Below are positions 37,453 through 47,307 of a stretch of 64,000 nucleotides of DNA, in pieces. The stretch is from an uncultured Desulfatiglans sp. Its GTDB lineage: Bacteria > Desulfobacterota > DSM-4660 > Desulfatiglandales > Desulfatiglandaceae. The notes under the pieces were generated by a model that was not told the DNA's origin, did no database searches, and saw nothing but the letters and a program-made list of their open reading frames with translations. How positions within the stretch are numbered: position 1 is the stretch's first letter; the number at the start of each line of letters is the position of its first letter. Made by a program: the position numbers and the translations under genes. The stretch is taken from contig LR026961.1 of NCBI GenBank assembly GCA_900498135.1, forward strand, positions 3,961,215 to 4,025,214, written 5' to 3'.

Positions 37453-39372
37453 ATGAAATTCCGCAGCGGCCTCATGTTCCTGCTCAGCGCCTTTCTCTGG
37501 ATATCCGTCGCATCCGCCATCGAACCTTCGAAAGGATCCGGTTATTCTCACTGGACCACGGCGAAGGGCATCCGCGCTCATCATGGGACCAATCCAGTAA
37601 AACAATTCGATCCTGCCGTGGTGGCTGTCAATCCACAACTGGAGCAGCTCTACCATGATTTTTCCCCAGCCCAGATCTTTTACGTCACGGGCGGGGTCTA
37701 TGTCGCCCGTGGCTACAACCGGGACAACCCTGTCCTGATCGATGGCCCGCAAGGCTTGATCGTGATCGATCCAGGGGAGAGCATCCGAGCGGCCGAAGTC
37801 GTCAAGGCCGCCTTCAATGCCCATCTGGGAAACATCTTTTCCAGAAAACCCGTCAGCGCCATTATTTACACGCACCACCATGACTGCCACATCCATGGTG
37901 CGTCCGTCTTTGCAGGCGAAAACACCGTGATCATCGGACATGAAAACCTGATGGAGACCTTGTTTTACGACTGGTATAGCCAGTTGTATCCCAGCCGGCT
38001 CGTCAGCGGAGCGGAGATGTCAGGGTCTCTCTTCGCCCATGATCGGCACTGGTTTGCCGGAGGCGGTCTTTTCGCGAGGCAGATCCACGGAGATTCAGGC
38101 TTCCTCCCGCCTACGCTGACCGTCCGTGACAGGCTGGATATCAACATCGCAGGCGTCGATATGCGCCTGTTCTCCGCACCGGGCGAAACGCGCGATGTTC
38201 TGGTCATCTGGCTGCCGCACCACAGAACGTTGGTGCAGATAGCCAACCTCTACGAGGCCTTCCCGGCCATTACGACCTTGCGGGGGGCTTACCCGCGCGA
38301 TCCCTTGTCCTACATCAGCAGCATAGACCTTTACCGCAGCCTCGAACCGGAATACCTGGTCCTGATCCATGGCCCCAACCCGGTCCAGACCGGCAAGAAT
38401 ACCATCAACCGCATCTTCACCAACTATCGGGACGCCATCCAGTTTGTCCACGATCAGACAGTGCAATACATGAACAAAGGGCTGACGCCCGGAGAGATTG
38501 CAGCCCTTGTCAAATTGCCTCCACACCTTGCCGGCGACTCCTTCCTGCAGGAAGTTTACGGGGAAATCGATCGGAACATCTATGAAATTTTCTGGTGGTA
38601 TCGGGGCTCCTTTTCAGGCAGATGCAGGGACCTCTTTTCGCAATCCCCCCAGGAAGAGGCGGAGATGACGGCAGAGCTTGCAGGAGGCATCGAAGCACTG
38701 GCGCAAAAAGCGGCCCAGCTTCTCGACATGGGAAAGCTCGAATGGGCCCTGGAACTTGCCGACAACGTCCTGCTCCTCGATCCGTTCAACGCTGGGGCAC
38801 AGCTCACCAAAAACGAGGCGATGCTCTCCCTGGCCGAGGAAACCTTGAACGCCCAGAAACGCAACTACCTCCTCTCCGAATATCTTCTGGAGACCGGGCA
38901 GGCAGGGGACAACCTCAAACAAATCACCAGCAATCCAAAACTCGCCTTTGCCAACATCGATGATCATATCGTCCCCATCATGCCCATGGATGCGCTGTTC
39001 AGAATTATGGCCGTCTCTTTGAACGCTGCCGAATCCCTTGAAACAGACAATACTATCGATCTTTGCCTCACTGATCTGCATGGACCCATGCCCGAGTGCG
39101 AAGAAAAGGACAAGATTCTCGGCATCTGCGTGCAGAGCCTCTTTTCCCCGCCTGAACCGCTTCATTATGCCCTGCATGTCCGCCGGGGCATCCTCGAGGT
39201 CCAGGCCGGCACCCCCGAAGGCTCCGAGTTCGGCATCATCACCGATTCCTTGAATTGGAAGAACCTGGTGTTGGGAAAACTGCTCCCCGAGGAGGCCGTC
39301 TCAAGCGGTAAGGTGGTGCTTAAAGGGGCAGATCCCCTTGAATTCTATGCTTTCATGGCCCTTTTCGATTAA
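37453..39372 (+). CDS. Exported MBL-fold protein related to alkylsulfatases (SdsA1/BDS1), atypical metal site
   Basis: A 639-residue protein with a signal peptide (cleaved near VASA). Its layout matches linear primary-alkylsulfatases: MBL domain (about 50-330), a dimerisation/TPR-like part with LELADNVLLLDPFN, and a C-terminal SCP2-like domain (about 520-639). Family members read THSHxDHxGG at the binuclear zinc site; here it is YTHHHDCHIHGA, with Cys in place of the Asp. The later SHH-P motif is HGPNPVQTG. So it may hydrolyse a different substrate, or use other ligands. A very strong AAAGGAGG precedes the ATG. Confidence 0.82.
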   Translation: MKFRSGLMFLLSAFLWISVASAIEPSKGSGYSHWTTAKGIRAHHGTNPVKQFDPAVVAVNPQLEQLYHDFSPAQIFYVTGGVYVARGYNRDNPVLIDGPQGLIVIDPGESIRAAEVVKAAFNAHLGNIFSRKPVSAIIYTHHHDCHIHGASVFAGENTVIIGHENLMETLFYDWYSQLYPSRLVSGAEMSGSLFAHDRHWFAGGGLFARQIHGDSGFLPPTLTVRDRLDINIAGVDMRLFSAPGETRDVLVIWLPHHRTLVQIANLYEAFPAITTLRGAYPRDPLSYISSIDLYRSLEPEYLVLIHGPNPVQTGKNTINRIFTNYRDAIQFVHDQTVQYMNKGLTPGEIAALVKLPPHLAGDSFLQEVYGEIDRNIYEIFWWYRGSFSGRCRDLFSQSPQEEAEMTAELAGGIEALAQKAAQLLDMGKLEWALELADNVLLLDPFNAGAQLTKNEAMLSLAEETLNAQKRNYLLSEYLLETGQAGDNLKQITSNPKLAFANIDDHIVPIMPMDALFRIMAVSLNAAESLETDNTIDLCLTDLHGPMPECEEKDKILGICVQSLFSPPEPLHYALHVRRGILEVQAGTPEGSEFGIITDSLNWKNLVLGKLLPEEAVSSGKVVLKGADPLEFYAFMALFD

Positions 39373-39506
39373 ACTGCTGTCAACCGATGACCGAGGGATG
39401 CTTCCCTCCCGTGTCCGGCCTTCTCGAACCATCTGCCTCTGCTCGATCGGCATCTGGCCTGGCACGCTGAACAGCCTTTCATCAAAGCGAGAATCACGGA
39501 TAGCAC

Positions 39507-39743
39507 ATGAATATGCAGGGTAAAAAGTCATTTGCAATGGTCGATTACGAAAAGTGCGAGCCCCGGAAGTGCAGCCCCGATGAGGGGATATGCGCCGCGG
39601 CGGCGGCTTGCACCCACCGGGTGATGAAACAGATAGACGGCAGATTCGAGCCGCCCATCGTCTTTCAGGACTTGTGCATGGGATGCTGGGATTGCATCGA
39701 GGCCTGCCCACTGGAGGCCGTTCAGATCAAGCACATCACCTGA
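39507..39743 (+). CDS. Small ferredoxin-like 4Fe-4S protein
   Basis: A 78-residue protein with a classical cluster motif CMGCWDCIEACPL near the end. An unusual N-terminal Cys set, CEPRKCSPDEGICAAAAAC, probably supplies a second cluster. The N-terminal set resembles the ferredoxin part of RLI-type proteins. It likely transfers electrons in the cytoplasm; the partner is unknown. The membrane-protein gene follows 97 bases downstream. Confidence 0.75.
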   Translation: MNMQGKKSFAMVDYEKCEPRKCSPDEGICAAAAACTHRVMKQIDGRFEPPIVFQDLCMGCWDCIEACPLEAVQIKHIT

Positions 39744-39840
39744 GGCGCTTTCGGCGGATTCGACTTCCGGTACACCATTCGTTCCCGGTATCCACCTCTC
39801 AAAAAAAAGCCGATGGGCATATGCAGGGAGGATTATCGTC

Positions 39841-40236
39841 ATGCAGGGAGAAACCGGACTTTCGGTGGTCATCGCGAGGATTGCATCCATCATCTATCTC
39901 GCGGCTGCGGCAGGCGCCCTCTTTAGCCGGAGCCATTATCGCAGGCTGATCGAAGACTTCTACAGAAACGCCGCCCTGGTCTATCTGGCGGGTTTCATGG
40001 CCGTCGTCCTTGGATTCCTCATGGTGAGCAGCCACAACCTCTGGGTGAAAGACTGGAGGGTTCTGATCACCATTCTGGGATGGCTGGCCCTGATCAAGGG
40101 CGTGCTCCTCATCTCCTTCCCGGGGTTCGTCCAGGGGTATTCCAGGCCTTTTTTCGGGGAGCGGGGCTTGATGTGGCTTCCACTTGCAGCAGTTCCATTG
40201 GGGCTCCTCTTCGGATATTTCGGCTTCCTGTACTGA
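39841..40236 (+). CDS. Small integral membrane protein
   Basis: A 131-residue protein with four hydrophobic helices (about 8-28, 43-64, 72-93, 109-131) and few charges, RLIEDFYRN lying between helices 1 and 2. GGGAGGATT precedes the ATG well. I cannot assign a family. It could work with the ferredoxin-like gene upstream, but only proximity suggests this. Confidence 0.65.
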   Translation: MQGETGLSVVIARIASIIYLAAAAGALFSRSHYRRLIEDFYRNAALVYLAGFMAVVLGFLMVSSHNLWVKDWRVLITILGWLALIKGVLLISFPGFVQGYSRPFFGERGLMWLPLAAVPLGLLFGYFGFLY

Positions 40237-40359
40237 GGCGGCCGTCCCTTCCGCGGGGTTGCAAACTCTCCGGCACGGCGACGCAGATGCCGATCTTCCC
40301 GAAGAAGCTGATCTTCCCGGAGAATCCCCAGGTCTTTCCGAACAGATAGAGGCAGGCGC

Positions 40360-40713
40360 ATGAACATCCAAGCCAAACGGGTTTATGACCCGGTCGACGA
40401 AAAAGATGGGAGCCGTGTCCTCGTCGACCGCCTCTGGCCTCGCGGGATGAAAAAGGATCGGCTCGAGGCGGATGAGTGGCTCAAGGATGCAGCCCCGAGC
40501 AATGAACTCCGCAAATGGTACGCGCATGATCCCGCCAAATGGGAGGCGTTTAGACGGCGCTATTTCGACGAACTCGATCAGAAGCCGGAGGTCATCGACC
40601 GGCTGCGCAGCCTTGCGTCGGAGGGAACGCTGACCCTGCTCTACTCCGCGAAGGATCTTCAATACAATCAGGCGGTTGCCCTAATGGAATATCTGCTGTC
40701 GAAGTCGAGCTAG
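40360..40713 (+). CDS. DUF488 (YeaO-like) protein
   Basis: A 117-residue protein starting IQAKRVYDP, with GSRVLVDRLWPRGMKKDRL, DAAPSNELRKWYAHDP and LTLLYSAKD at the end. These are the conserved blocks of the short DUF488/YeaO family, whose role is not established. It has nearly the usual length and a clear ATG. No operon partner is evident; a repeat element follows the stop. Confidence 0.88.
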   Translation: MNIQAKRVYDPVDEKDGSRVLVDRLWPRGMKKDRLEADEWLKDAAPSNELRKWYAHDPAKWEAFRRRYFDELDQKPEVIDRLRSLASEGTLTLLYSAKDLQYNQAVALMEYLLSKSS

Positions 40714-40770
40714 TGTTCATCCAAAAAAGAGCATCCGGCGCGGCAAGCTTTTCAATCCGGAAATGAGCTA

Positions 40771-40915
40771 GTATCCATCCGGAAATGGTCTTTTTGGCCA
40801 ATCTCGGCGTCAATCTGCACGTTTGCTTGTGCGGCGACCTGCAGGTCGCCTCCGCGCAAACGCTTGATTTCCTTGATATTGGCCAAAAATCCTCATTTCC
40901 GGATTGGAAACTGAG
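40771..40915 (+). repeat. Palindromic element, copy 5 (right end shortened)
   Basis: GTATCCATCCGGAAATGG, both TTGGCCAA arms, the palindrome GGCGACCTGCAGGTCGCC and CATTTCCGGATTGGAAACTGAG are present. The outer right part (TTCTACCGGGAAATCATTTCC) is missing. A short second remnant (GTGTTCATCC, then AATCCGGAAATGAG) lies just upstream at 40713-40766. Confidence 0.85.
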
Positions 40916-41003
40916 GTGGAAGGCACGGCTTCATGGGAAGATTCTTTCCTGATGAGCCCAAACCGCCTATTACGTAGGCGTTTGATTCAGGATATGCGGT
41001 AGG

Positions 41004-43580
41004 ATGAACGACACGACGCTAAAGGCCCCGCCCAAGGGCAAGCCCGAAACGCTCGAATCTCAAGGCACGCTGGGGACCTTCGCCGGGGTCTTCACGCCGA
41101 GCATCCTGACCATTCTCGGCATCATCCTGTTTTTGAGAATGGGATTTGTGGTCGGAAGCGCCGGGCTGGGGCTCGCACTCCTGATCCTGCTCCTCGCCAA
41201 CACGATCTCCGTCCTGACCAGCATCTCCCTCTCAGCCATAGCCACCAACCTCCGGGTCAGAGGAGGAGGAGACTACTATCTGATCTCGCGCACCCTCGGG
41301 ATCGAGTTTGGAGGGGCGATCGGGATCGTCCTCTTTCTGGCGCAATCCGTCTCCGTCGCTTTTTACTGCATCGGCTTCGGCGAGGCGGTTGGAGCCCTCC
41401 TCCCGGTCCGAGTCCCCCACCTGACCCAGATCGTCGCTGCATCGGCCGTCTCTTTCCTCTTCATCTTCGCCTGGCTGGGCGCCGATTGGGCCACGCGCCT
41501 GCAGTACGGGGTCATGCTCATCCTGGGCCTCGCCCTGGTTTCGTTTTTCGCCGGAGGGGTCCTGAAGTGGGATGCGACGCTGCTGATCCAGAACTGGCCC
41601 ACCCCGCAATCATCCATGCCTTTCTGGGCGCTTTTCGCGATCTTCTTCCCGGCGGTTACGGGGTTTACCCAGGGAGTCAGCATGTCGGGTGACCTCAAAG
41701 ACCCCGGTTACAGTCTGCCCCTCGGCACCTTTCTGGCCGTGGGGATCTCGATCGTCGTCTATTTCCTCTCGGCAGTGGTCTTTGCAGCCGTCCTGCCGGG
41801 GGAGGTCTTGAGCGGGGATTATGGGGCCATGCGGAGAATCGCCTATTTCGGGCCTCTCATCGACGTCGGAGTCATCGCAGCCACCTTGTCATCTGCGATG
41901 GCCTCTTTCCTCGGCGCACCGCGCATCCTGCAATCCATGGCCTCCGACCGGATCTTTCCCTTTTTGAACCCCTTCGCCAAAGGGGCGGGGCCCTCGAACA
42001 ACCCGCGCCGCGGGGTCCTGCTCTCGGCCGGGATTGCCTACACCACCATCGCGCTGGGGCAGCTCAACCTGATAGCGGCCGTCGTGTCGATGTTCTTTCT
42101 GATCTCCTATGGCCTGTTGAACTACGCGACCTACTTCGAGGCGCGCTCCGCCAGCCCTTCCTTCCGGCCGCGATTCCACTATTTCAACAAGTGGCTCAGC
42201 CTGGCCGGAGCACTCGCATGCCTCGGAACCATGCTGGCGGTGGACTTTCGCTCCGGCCTCTTCGCCCTGGTGATCCTTTTCGCCATCTTTCAGTATCTCA
42301 AGCGGATGGCCCGCCCCTTCAGGTGGGCCGACAGCCGCCGATCCTACCACATGCAGGTAGTCCGCGAGCATCTGCTGGAGTCCATCGGCCTGCCGGAGCA
42401 CCCCCGATACTGGCGGCCTCAGATCCTTGCCTTCTCGGACAATCCGGAGCGGCGGTCTCAGCTGCTCCGCTTTTCTTCGTGGATCGAAGGCACCAGCGGC
42501 CTGACGACCGTCGTCAGAGTCCTCGAGGGAGAAGGCGTGCAGATGCTCAAACGCAAGGAGGAGGCCGAAGCGGAGCTGCAGAGCCACATCCGGGAATACG
42601 GACTCGACGCCTTCCCGCTCGCCATGGTGGCGCCGACCCTCCAGGCGGGCATTCAATCGGTTATCCAGGCTTACGGCATCGGGCCTCTCAAAGCGAACAC
42701 CATTCTGCTCAACTGGATGGGGCAGACCCCCGGGACCCTCCTTGGGCTTGACGGACTCGATTTCGGCATCAATCTGCGCGCCGCCCGCTTTTTCGGCTGC
42801 AATCTTGTCATCCTGGATGCGAAGGCTGATAAATGGCAAGCCCTGGAGGAGATACCGGCGAGTGAATTGGTCATCGATGTCTGGTGGCGCAACGATGCCA
42901 CCAGCCGCTTGATGCTGCTCCTCTCCTACCTGATGACCCGCCACGAAAAATGGGCCAAGGCCAGGATCCGCCTGCTCGCCTCCGCAAGCGCCTCGCAGGA
43001 AGACATGACGATGGAGAAACTGGAGGAGATGCTCGAAGACGTTCGGATCGATGCGGAGCCCCAGATCATCGCCGATGTCGACGCCGACAAAGTGGCCGAG
43101 TATTCCGGAGACTCCTCCCTCGTCTTCCTGCCCTTCCGGATTCGGAGGAACCAGGTGCTCGATGTCTTCGGCAATCCCATGGGAGAGACGCTTTTCTTCC
43201 TGCCGGTGACCGCGATGGCGCTGGCGGCCCGCGATGTCGAACTGGATGCGGAACCCGAGTCCGGCAAGGCCGGCGAAGCGGCAAGACTCCTCGATGCGCT
43301 TGAAGATGCCAGGAAGAGAGCCGCCGAAGCGGCGGCCGAGGCGCAGGACGCGGCCGAGGCATTCGAAAAAGTGCAGCGGAAAGCGAACCAGCAGCGCCTC
43401 GAAAGCAGCGCCGATTCAGAGGCCATGGCCCTCCTTGAAAAGCAAGGCGAAGAAGCCTCGCTGAAGGCCGATAAAACCGCCCGCAGGGCCGCCAAGGCGG
43501 CGGCCAAAGCAGAAATTGCCGCTCAAGAGGCCAAAGCGGCGGGCGTCGTTCCTCCTAAGATGGACAAGGAACCAGAGTGA
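41004..43580 (+). CDS. SLC12-like amino acid/cation-chloride permease with Ala-Glu-rich tail
   Basis: The first ~440 residues form a 12-helix APC-superfamily transporter. It begins GTFAGVFTPSILTILGIILF, the N-terminal signature of Na-K-Cl cotransporter-like (SLC12) bacterial proteins, and continues with PAVTGFTQGVSMSGDLKDP. Residues about 450-740 form the cytoplasmic C-terminal domain typical of this group (SWIEGTSGLTTVVRVLEGEG). The last ~110 residues are a charged Ala/Glu/Lys coiled-coil tail (KRAAEAAAEAQDAAEAFEKV) that may be lineage-specific. Transported ion or solute unknown. No neighbour suggests a pathway. Confidence 0.85.
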   Translation: MNDTTLKAPPKGKPETLESQGTLGTFAGVFTPSILTILGIILFLRMGFVVGSAGLGLALLILLLANTISVLTSISLSAIATNLRVRGGGDYYLISRTLGIEFGGAIGIVLFLAQSVSVAFYCIGFGEAVGALLPVRVPHLTQIVAASAVSFLFIFAWLGADWATRLQYGVMLILGLALVSFFAGGVLKWDATLLIQNWPTPQSSMPFWALFAIFFPAVTGFTQGVSMSGDLKDPGYSLPLGTFLAVGISIVVYFLSAVVFAAVLPGEVLSGDYGAMRRIAYFGPLIDVGVIAATLSSAMASFLGAPRILQSMASDRIFPFLNPFAKGAGPSNNPRRGVLLSAGIAYTTIALGQLNLIAAVVSMFFLISYGLLNYATYFEARSASPSFRPRFHYFNKWLSLAGALACLGTMLAVDFRSGLFALVILFAIFQYLKRMARPFRWADSRRSYHMQVVREHLLESIGLPEHPRYWRPQILAFSDNPERRSQLLRFSSWIEGTSGLTTVVRVLEGEGVQMLKRKEEAEAELQSHIREYGLDAFPLAMVAPTLQAGIQSVIQAYGIGPLKANTILLNWMGQTPGTLLGLDGLDFGINLRAARFFGCNLVILDAKADKWQALEEIPASELVIDVWWRNDATSRLMLLLSYLMTRHEKWAKARIRLLASASASQEDMTMEKLEEMLEDVRIDAEPQIIADVDADKVAEYSGDSSLVFLPFRIRRNQVLDVFGNPMGETLFFLPVTAMALAARDVELDAEPESGKAGEAARLLDALEDARKRAAEAAAEAQDAAEAFEKVQRKANQQRLESSADSEAMALLEKQGEEASLKADKTARRAAKAAAKAEIAAQEAKAAGVVPPKMDKEPE

Positions 43581-43614
43581 TCTCAGCCCGTTTGCACTTC
43601 GAAAAGAGGCTTTC

Positions 43615-44121
43615 TCATCCTATCTGCAGAGTGGAGACGACCTCACGCACACCCTCCACCTCCAGGGCGAGCGCCATCGCCTTTCCGATGAGCTCGGCGG
43701 AAGCGACCGTGCCCGAGAGCGTCACCTGACCCTTTGTCGTGGAAACGGATATGCCGAGGGCCGACAGATCGGGGTCCGCCGCCAGTCTGGCTTTGATGAT
43801 CGCCGTCGCGCGTGAATCGACCGCGGCATCCGTGGCCGCCTCCCCGATATCGCGGGCTTTGCGGCGGACGACACGGCCCTGTTCGGCGAGTTCCTTTTGG
43901 ATGTCTTCACTGCGCAGCTCGAACGCCTCCAGTTTGGCGGCCAAAGCCTCCTTCACCTGTTCGCCGGCCTCCCGAACGGAGTCATAGGCCTTTTCGGCCT
44001 GCGACGCCGCACGCTCTTCCGCTTTCTGTATATCCGGAGTCGTACGGTCCGCAGTCATATACCAGTATCCGCCGGCGCCGATGATGATCCCCAAAAGCAA
44101 TCCAAAAATCAGTGTCTTCAT
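43615..44121 (-). CDS. Membrane-anchored BON-domain protein
   Basis: A 168-residue protein with an N-terminal hydrophobic anchor (TLIFGLLLGIIIGAGGYWY), a charged helix, and a C-terminal BON domain (ATAIIKARLAADPDLSALGI, GQVTLSGTV, EGVREVVSTL). BON domains are found in periplasmic stress proteins such as OsmY. GGAGGTG lies just before ATG 44121. Its end converges with the transporter gene, 34 bases apart. Confidence 0.85.
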   Translation of the reverse strand: MKTLIFGLLLGIIIGAGGYWYMTADRTTPDIQKAEERAASQAEKAYDSVREAGEQVKEALAAKLEAFELRSEDIQKELAEQGRVVRRKARDIGEAATDAAVDSRATAIIKARLAADPDLSALGISVSTTKGQVTLSGTVASAELIGKAMALALEVEGVREVVSTLQIG

Positions 44122-44330
44122 GGTGCACCTCCGCATCGATGATTACGTTCTAGTGATGTGAGCCAACCAGGTGAGTTTGTGAAATCCTAGTAAATTTGGA
44201 AAGATATGTCAACCCATCGATTCTGTCGGGAAAAGCTGGACCTCAACACCATGAAAACATTCATCTGCCATGAAACGGCAATTCTTTGAGTAAACAGGAC
44301 GGAGATGCCGCAAAAATTCACTCGACCTGA

Positions 44331-45203
44331 CTATTGATCAAACACCGTGTCGTCTATCCTGGAAGCCAGACTCGACGCGAATGCCTTGGCAACAATCGGG
44401 TTGACTGCAATCATCGGGAGCCCCAACGCTTTGACTACAGATTGACACAGCTCCATCGGGTCGGCCGCTTCGGATTGATGGACCTCCAGAACGGTTTGAT
44501 GGATCTTTTGAAGATAACGAATACCCTCATCGATGCGGCTCATGATGGCTTCGCGCCCCTTCATCGGCGCTTCCCACGACGAAATGAGCACTTCGACATC
44601 CGAAACCTTTCGGAGGCGTTTCATCGATGCAACGCACGTGCGGATGTCGTCATAGATCGGCAGCTCTCCGGGGAGGATCAACGCGTCCCCGGAAAAAAGG
44701 GCCTTCTCGCCCCTGAAGAAAAGGGAGATCGACCCTGCCGAATGCCCGGGGGTGTGAAGGACCTCGCATGACACAGGACCGCCCAGGTCGAGCCTCTGCC
44801 CCTCCGCGAGCAGCCTGTCCAGCAAAACAGGCCCTCCCACGAGTTTGTGGAATCCGGGAACCGGTCGTTCTTTGAATTGCAGGTCGGTGTCCTCGATCCA
44901 GGCCTTTTCGGCCTTGTGCGCCAGAACGGTGCAGCCCGTCTCCGCCTTGATGGATTTCGCCGAACCGATGTGATCGGGGTGGGAATGGGACAGGACGAGC
45001 ATCCCGATCTCGTCCGGGTGCCTGCCGTTCGTCCGGATGTAATCGAAGATCAACTGCTCCGAACCTGAGACGCCGCTGTCGATCAGGGTTATCTGGTTGT
45101 CAAAGACCATGAAGGCATAAACGAACCGTTCGACCGACTTTTCGGGTGAAAACTCGAGGCGGAAGGGGATGCGAATCGCGTGAATATGATCGGTTATCTG
45201 CAT
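44331..45203 (-). CDS. MBL-fold metallo-hydrolase
   Basis: A 290-residue metallo-beta-lactamase-fold hydrolase. The zinc site is complete: LSHSHPDHIGS (HxHxDH), LHTPGHSAGSIS (His), and FSGDALI (Asp). The N-terminal part holds ITLIDSGVSG. Length and motif order resemble the glyoxalase II/flavin-free MBL hydrolases, but the substrate is open. ATG 45203 has AAGGATG just upstream. The 365 bases to the next gene show nothing recognisable. Confidence 0.85.
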   Translation of the reverse strand: MQITDHIHAIRIPFRLEFSPEKSVERFVYAFMVFDNQITLIDSGVSGSEQLIFDYIRTNGRHPDEIGMLVLSHSHPDHIGSAKSIKAETGCTVLAHKAEKAWIEDTDLQFKERPVPGFHKLVGGPVLLDRLLAEGQRLDLGGPVSCEVLHTPGHSAGSISLFFRGEKALFSGDALILPGELPIYDDIRTCVASMKRLRKVSDVEVLISSWEAPMKGREAIMSRIDEGIRYLQKIHQTVLEVHQSEAADPMELCQSVVKALGLPMIAVNPIVAKAFASSLASRIDDTVFDQ

Positions 45204-45568
45204 GTTTTCATCCTTATGGTGGATTGATGCCGGACCCCGGCGCACCGAGAAATACAACACATGCCGAATCCCGTCAAGCCTTTCCCGGCATCGACCCGAT
45301 CCTGCGGATGATCTTCGCCGCACGTAAAGCCCAGAGGGGCGGATCCCCCCCCTGCGCAAGGTGCCGATCCACCATGATCTTCCCTGCACCTGAGGCCCGT
45401 AGGCCGACACGCCCAGATCTCCCCATCGGCGCGCTCATGCAGTTTCTTGCATCTCTTCCCTTGCGCCCGAGATCTCTTCCCTGGGAGAGCCGCTTCGATC
45501 ACATCGGGGTGTAACCTTTTTCCATCTCATGGATCTTTAGAACAAAATCACACGGGGGACAAGAAACC

Positions 45569-46558
45569 ATGGATCCGAAGATTTCACGCAGATCTTTCTT
45601 GAAGGGAACTCTGGCGGCAGCCGGTGTGGCCGGAATGAGCGCCCTGCCTCTTCCCAAAAGCGCCAGGGCCGCCGGCGGCCAGGAATTGGCGACCTTGATC
45701 GACATCCGCAAGTGCATCGGCTGCGAGGCCTGCGTGGAGGCCTGCAAGGATGTCAACGCACCCAAATTTCCCGAGCCTGAAAAGCCCTACCCCAAGATGT
45801 ACCCGAGCCGGGTCAAGGTCGAGGACTGGTCCGACAAGCGGTACACAAGCGATCGACTGACCCCGTACAACTGGGTCTTCATTCAGAACGCAACGGTCAA
45901 AGTGAACGGCGAAGAGCGGACGCTTCACGTTCCGCGGCGATGCATGCACTGCCAGAACCCACCCTGCGCGGACCTTTGTCCCTGGGGTGCGGCGTTCAAG
46001 CTGAAAAACGGCATTACGAGGATCAATTCGGATGTCTGCCTGGGCGGCTCCAAGTGCAAGAACGTCTGCCCGTGGCACATCCCGCAGCGGCAGACCGGAG
46101 TCGGCCTCTACCTGGATCTTCTGCCGGCCTTTGCAGGAAACGGCGTCATGTACAAGTGCGACCGCTGCTATAACCGGATCGATAAAGGCGAACTGCCGGC
46201 CTGCATCGAGATCTGCCCCCAGAATGTACAGCAGATCGGCCCTCGCGAGGAGATCCTCCAAAAGGCGCATCAGATCGCCAACGAGATCAACGGCTACATC
46301 TATGGCGAGAAGGAAAACGGCGGCACCAACACGATCTACGTCTCGCCGGTGCCCTTTCAAGAACTCAACCGTGCCATCGAAAAGGGGCCCGGAAAACCCC
46401 ATCTGAAGCCGGTGGAAAACACCATGGAACACGCCGACAATCTCGCGAAGGCGATGGTCATCGCCCCTTTCGCAGGGATCGCGGCCGCTGTAGGCAAGAT
46501 TTACAAAACCATCAAAGACACCGGCAGTTCGGAGGCAGGCCATGATGAAAACCGCTGA
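45569..46558 (+). CDS. Tat-exported ferredoxin-type subunit with four 4Fe-4S clusters
   Basis: The N-terminus is a Tat signal (ISRRSFLKGTLAAAGVAG), so the folded protein faces the periplasm. Four Cys sets follow: CIGCEACVEACKDVN, CMHCQNPPCADLCPWGA, CLGGSKCKNVCP and CDRCYNRIDKGELPACIEICP. This is the electron-transfer subunit pattern of DMSO-reductase-family enzymes, formate dehydrogenases and hydrogenases (HybA/NrfC-like). The next gene overlaps by 17 bases and encodes the membrane partner. No catalytic subunit lies nearby. Confidence 0.88.
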   Translation: MDPKISRRSFLKGTLAAAGVAGMSALPLPKSARAAGGQELATLIDIRKCIGCEACVEACKDVNAPKFPEPEKPYPKMYPSRVKVEDWSDKRYTSDRLTPYNWVFIQNATVKVNGEERTLHVPRRCMHCQNPPCADLCPWGAAFKLKNGITRINSDVCLGGSKCKNVCPWHIPQRQTGVGLYLDLLPAFAGNGVMYKCDRCYNRIDKGELPACIEICPQNVQQIGPREEILQKAHQIANEINGYIYGEKENGGTNTIYVSPVPFQELNRAIEKGPGKPHLKPVENTMEHADNLAKAMVIAPFAGIAAAVGKIYKTIKDTGSSEAGHDENR

Positions 46559-47030
46559 TACCAAAGTCATAGCGCAGCCCGGCCGGAAAATCATGTTCCG
46601 GCTCTACACGCTCACGTGGATCGTCCTGGCCTTTACCGGATTCGGCCAGATGCCGATCTTCAAACGCTATTACATCTCCGACATTCCCGGGATGGCCTGG
46701 TCCGCCGACTTTTTCGCAACGCACTACATCCACTACCTCGGGGCCGTTCTTCTGCTGGGGCTGATCGCATTCGCGGCAGTCGACTACCTCGCCCTCGACA
46801 GAAAACGATACCGCCTCAGCGGCGCCGGCTTCGTCAGGATCGCTTTGCTCGCCGGCATCGTCGTCACCGGGGTCTTCAGGGTGCTCAAGAACCTGCCCGA
46901 CATCGTCTTCTCACCCGGAGCGACCATGTTCATCGACATCGCCCATCTAGGCTTCATGATGCTCTACCTCTTGGCCGTCCTTTTCTTCGCCTTTACCCGG
47001 TCCGGGTGGCTCGTGCCGAGGAGCAGCTGA
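46542..47030 (+). CDS. Membrane cytochrome b-like subunit
   Basis: A 162-residue protein with four transmembrane helices: about 19-36, 61-84, 95-115 and 132-156. Histidines near helix 2 (FFATHYIHYLG) and helix 4 (FIDIAHLGF) could bind haem as in di-haem cytochrome b subunits of formate dehydrogenase or hydrogenase. Coupled to the Fe-S gene by overlap, it should link the periplasmic Fe-S subunit with menaquinone. Haem binding is inferred from position only. Confidence 0.75.
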   Translation: MMKTADTKVIAQPGRKIMFRLYTLTWIVLAFTGFGQMPIFKRYYISDIPGMAWSADFFATHYIHYLGAVLLLGLIAFAAVDYLALDRKRYRLSGAGFVRIALLAGIVVTGVFRVLKNLPDIVFSPGATMFIDIAHLGFMMLYLLAVLFFAFTRSGWLVPRSS

Positions 47031-47307
47031 CTTTACCATCGCGCTTCGTGAAGCTTCAGTCTGCGGCCGGCAAGCGCTCCTGGGTGAAAAAAGACATTCT
47101 AAAAGGCACTCGCCTCAAAAAACACTTGCAAACAGCAGCGCCGCAAGGTATAAGACGGTTTCGTGTTTCGCCGATCGGTTATCAGCAGGGACTTTTTCCC
47201 TCCGATTCGGCGGCGAAGCGAGCAAAGCAGGAAAGCGGACCCTCTCTGGGGTGAATCCCCCGGCGATGATCACCTGCCTCGTTGCTTGACGGGTTCATCC
47301 CAGCAGC

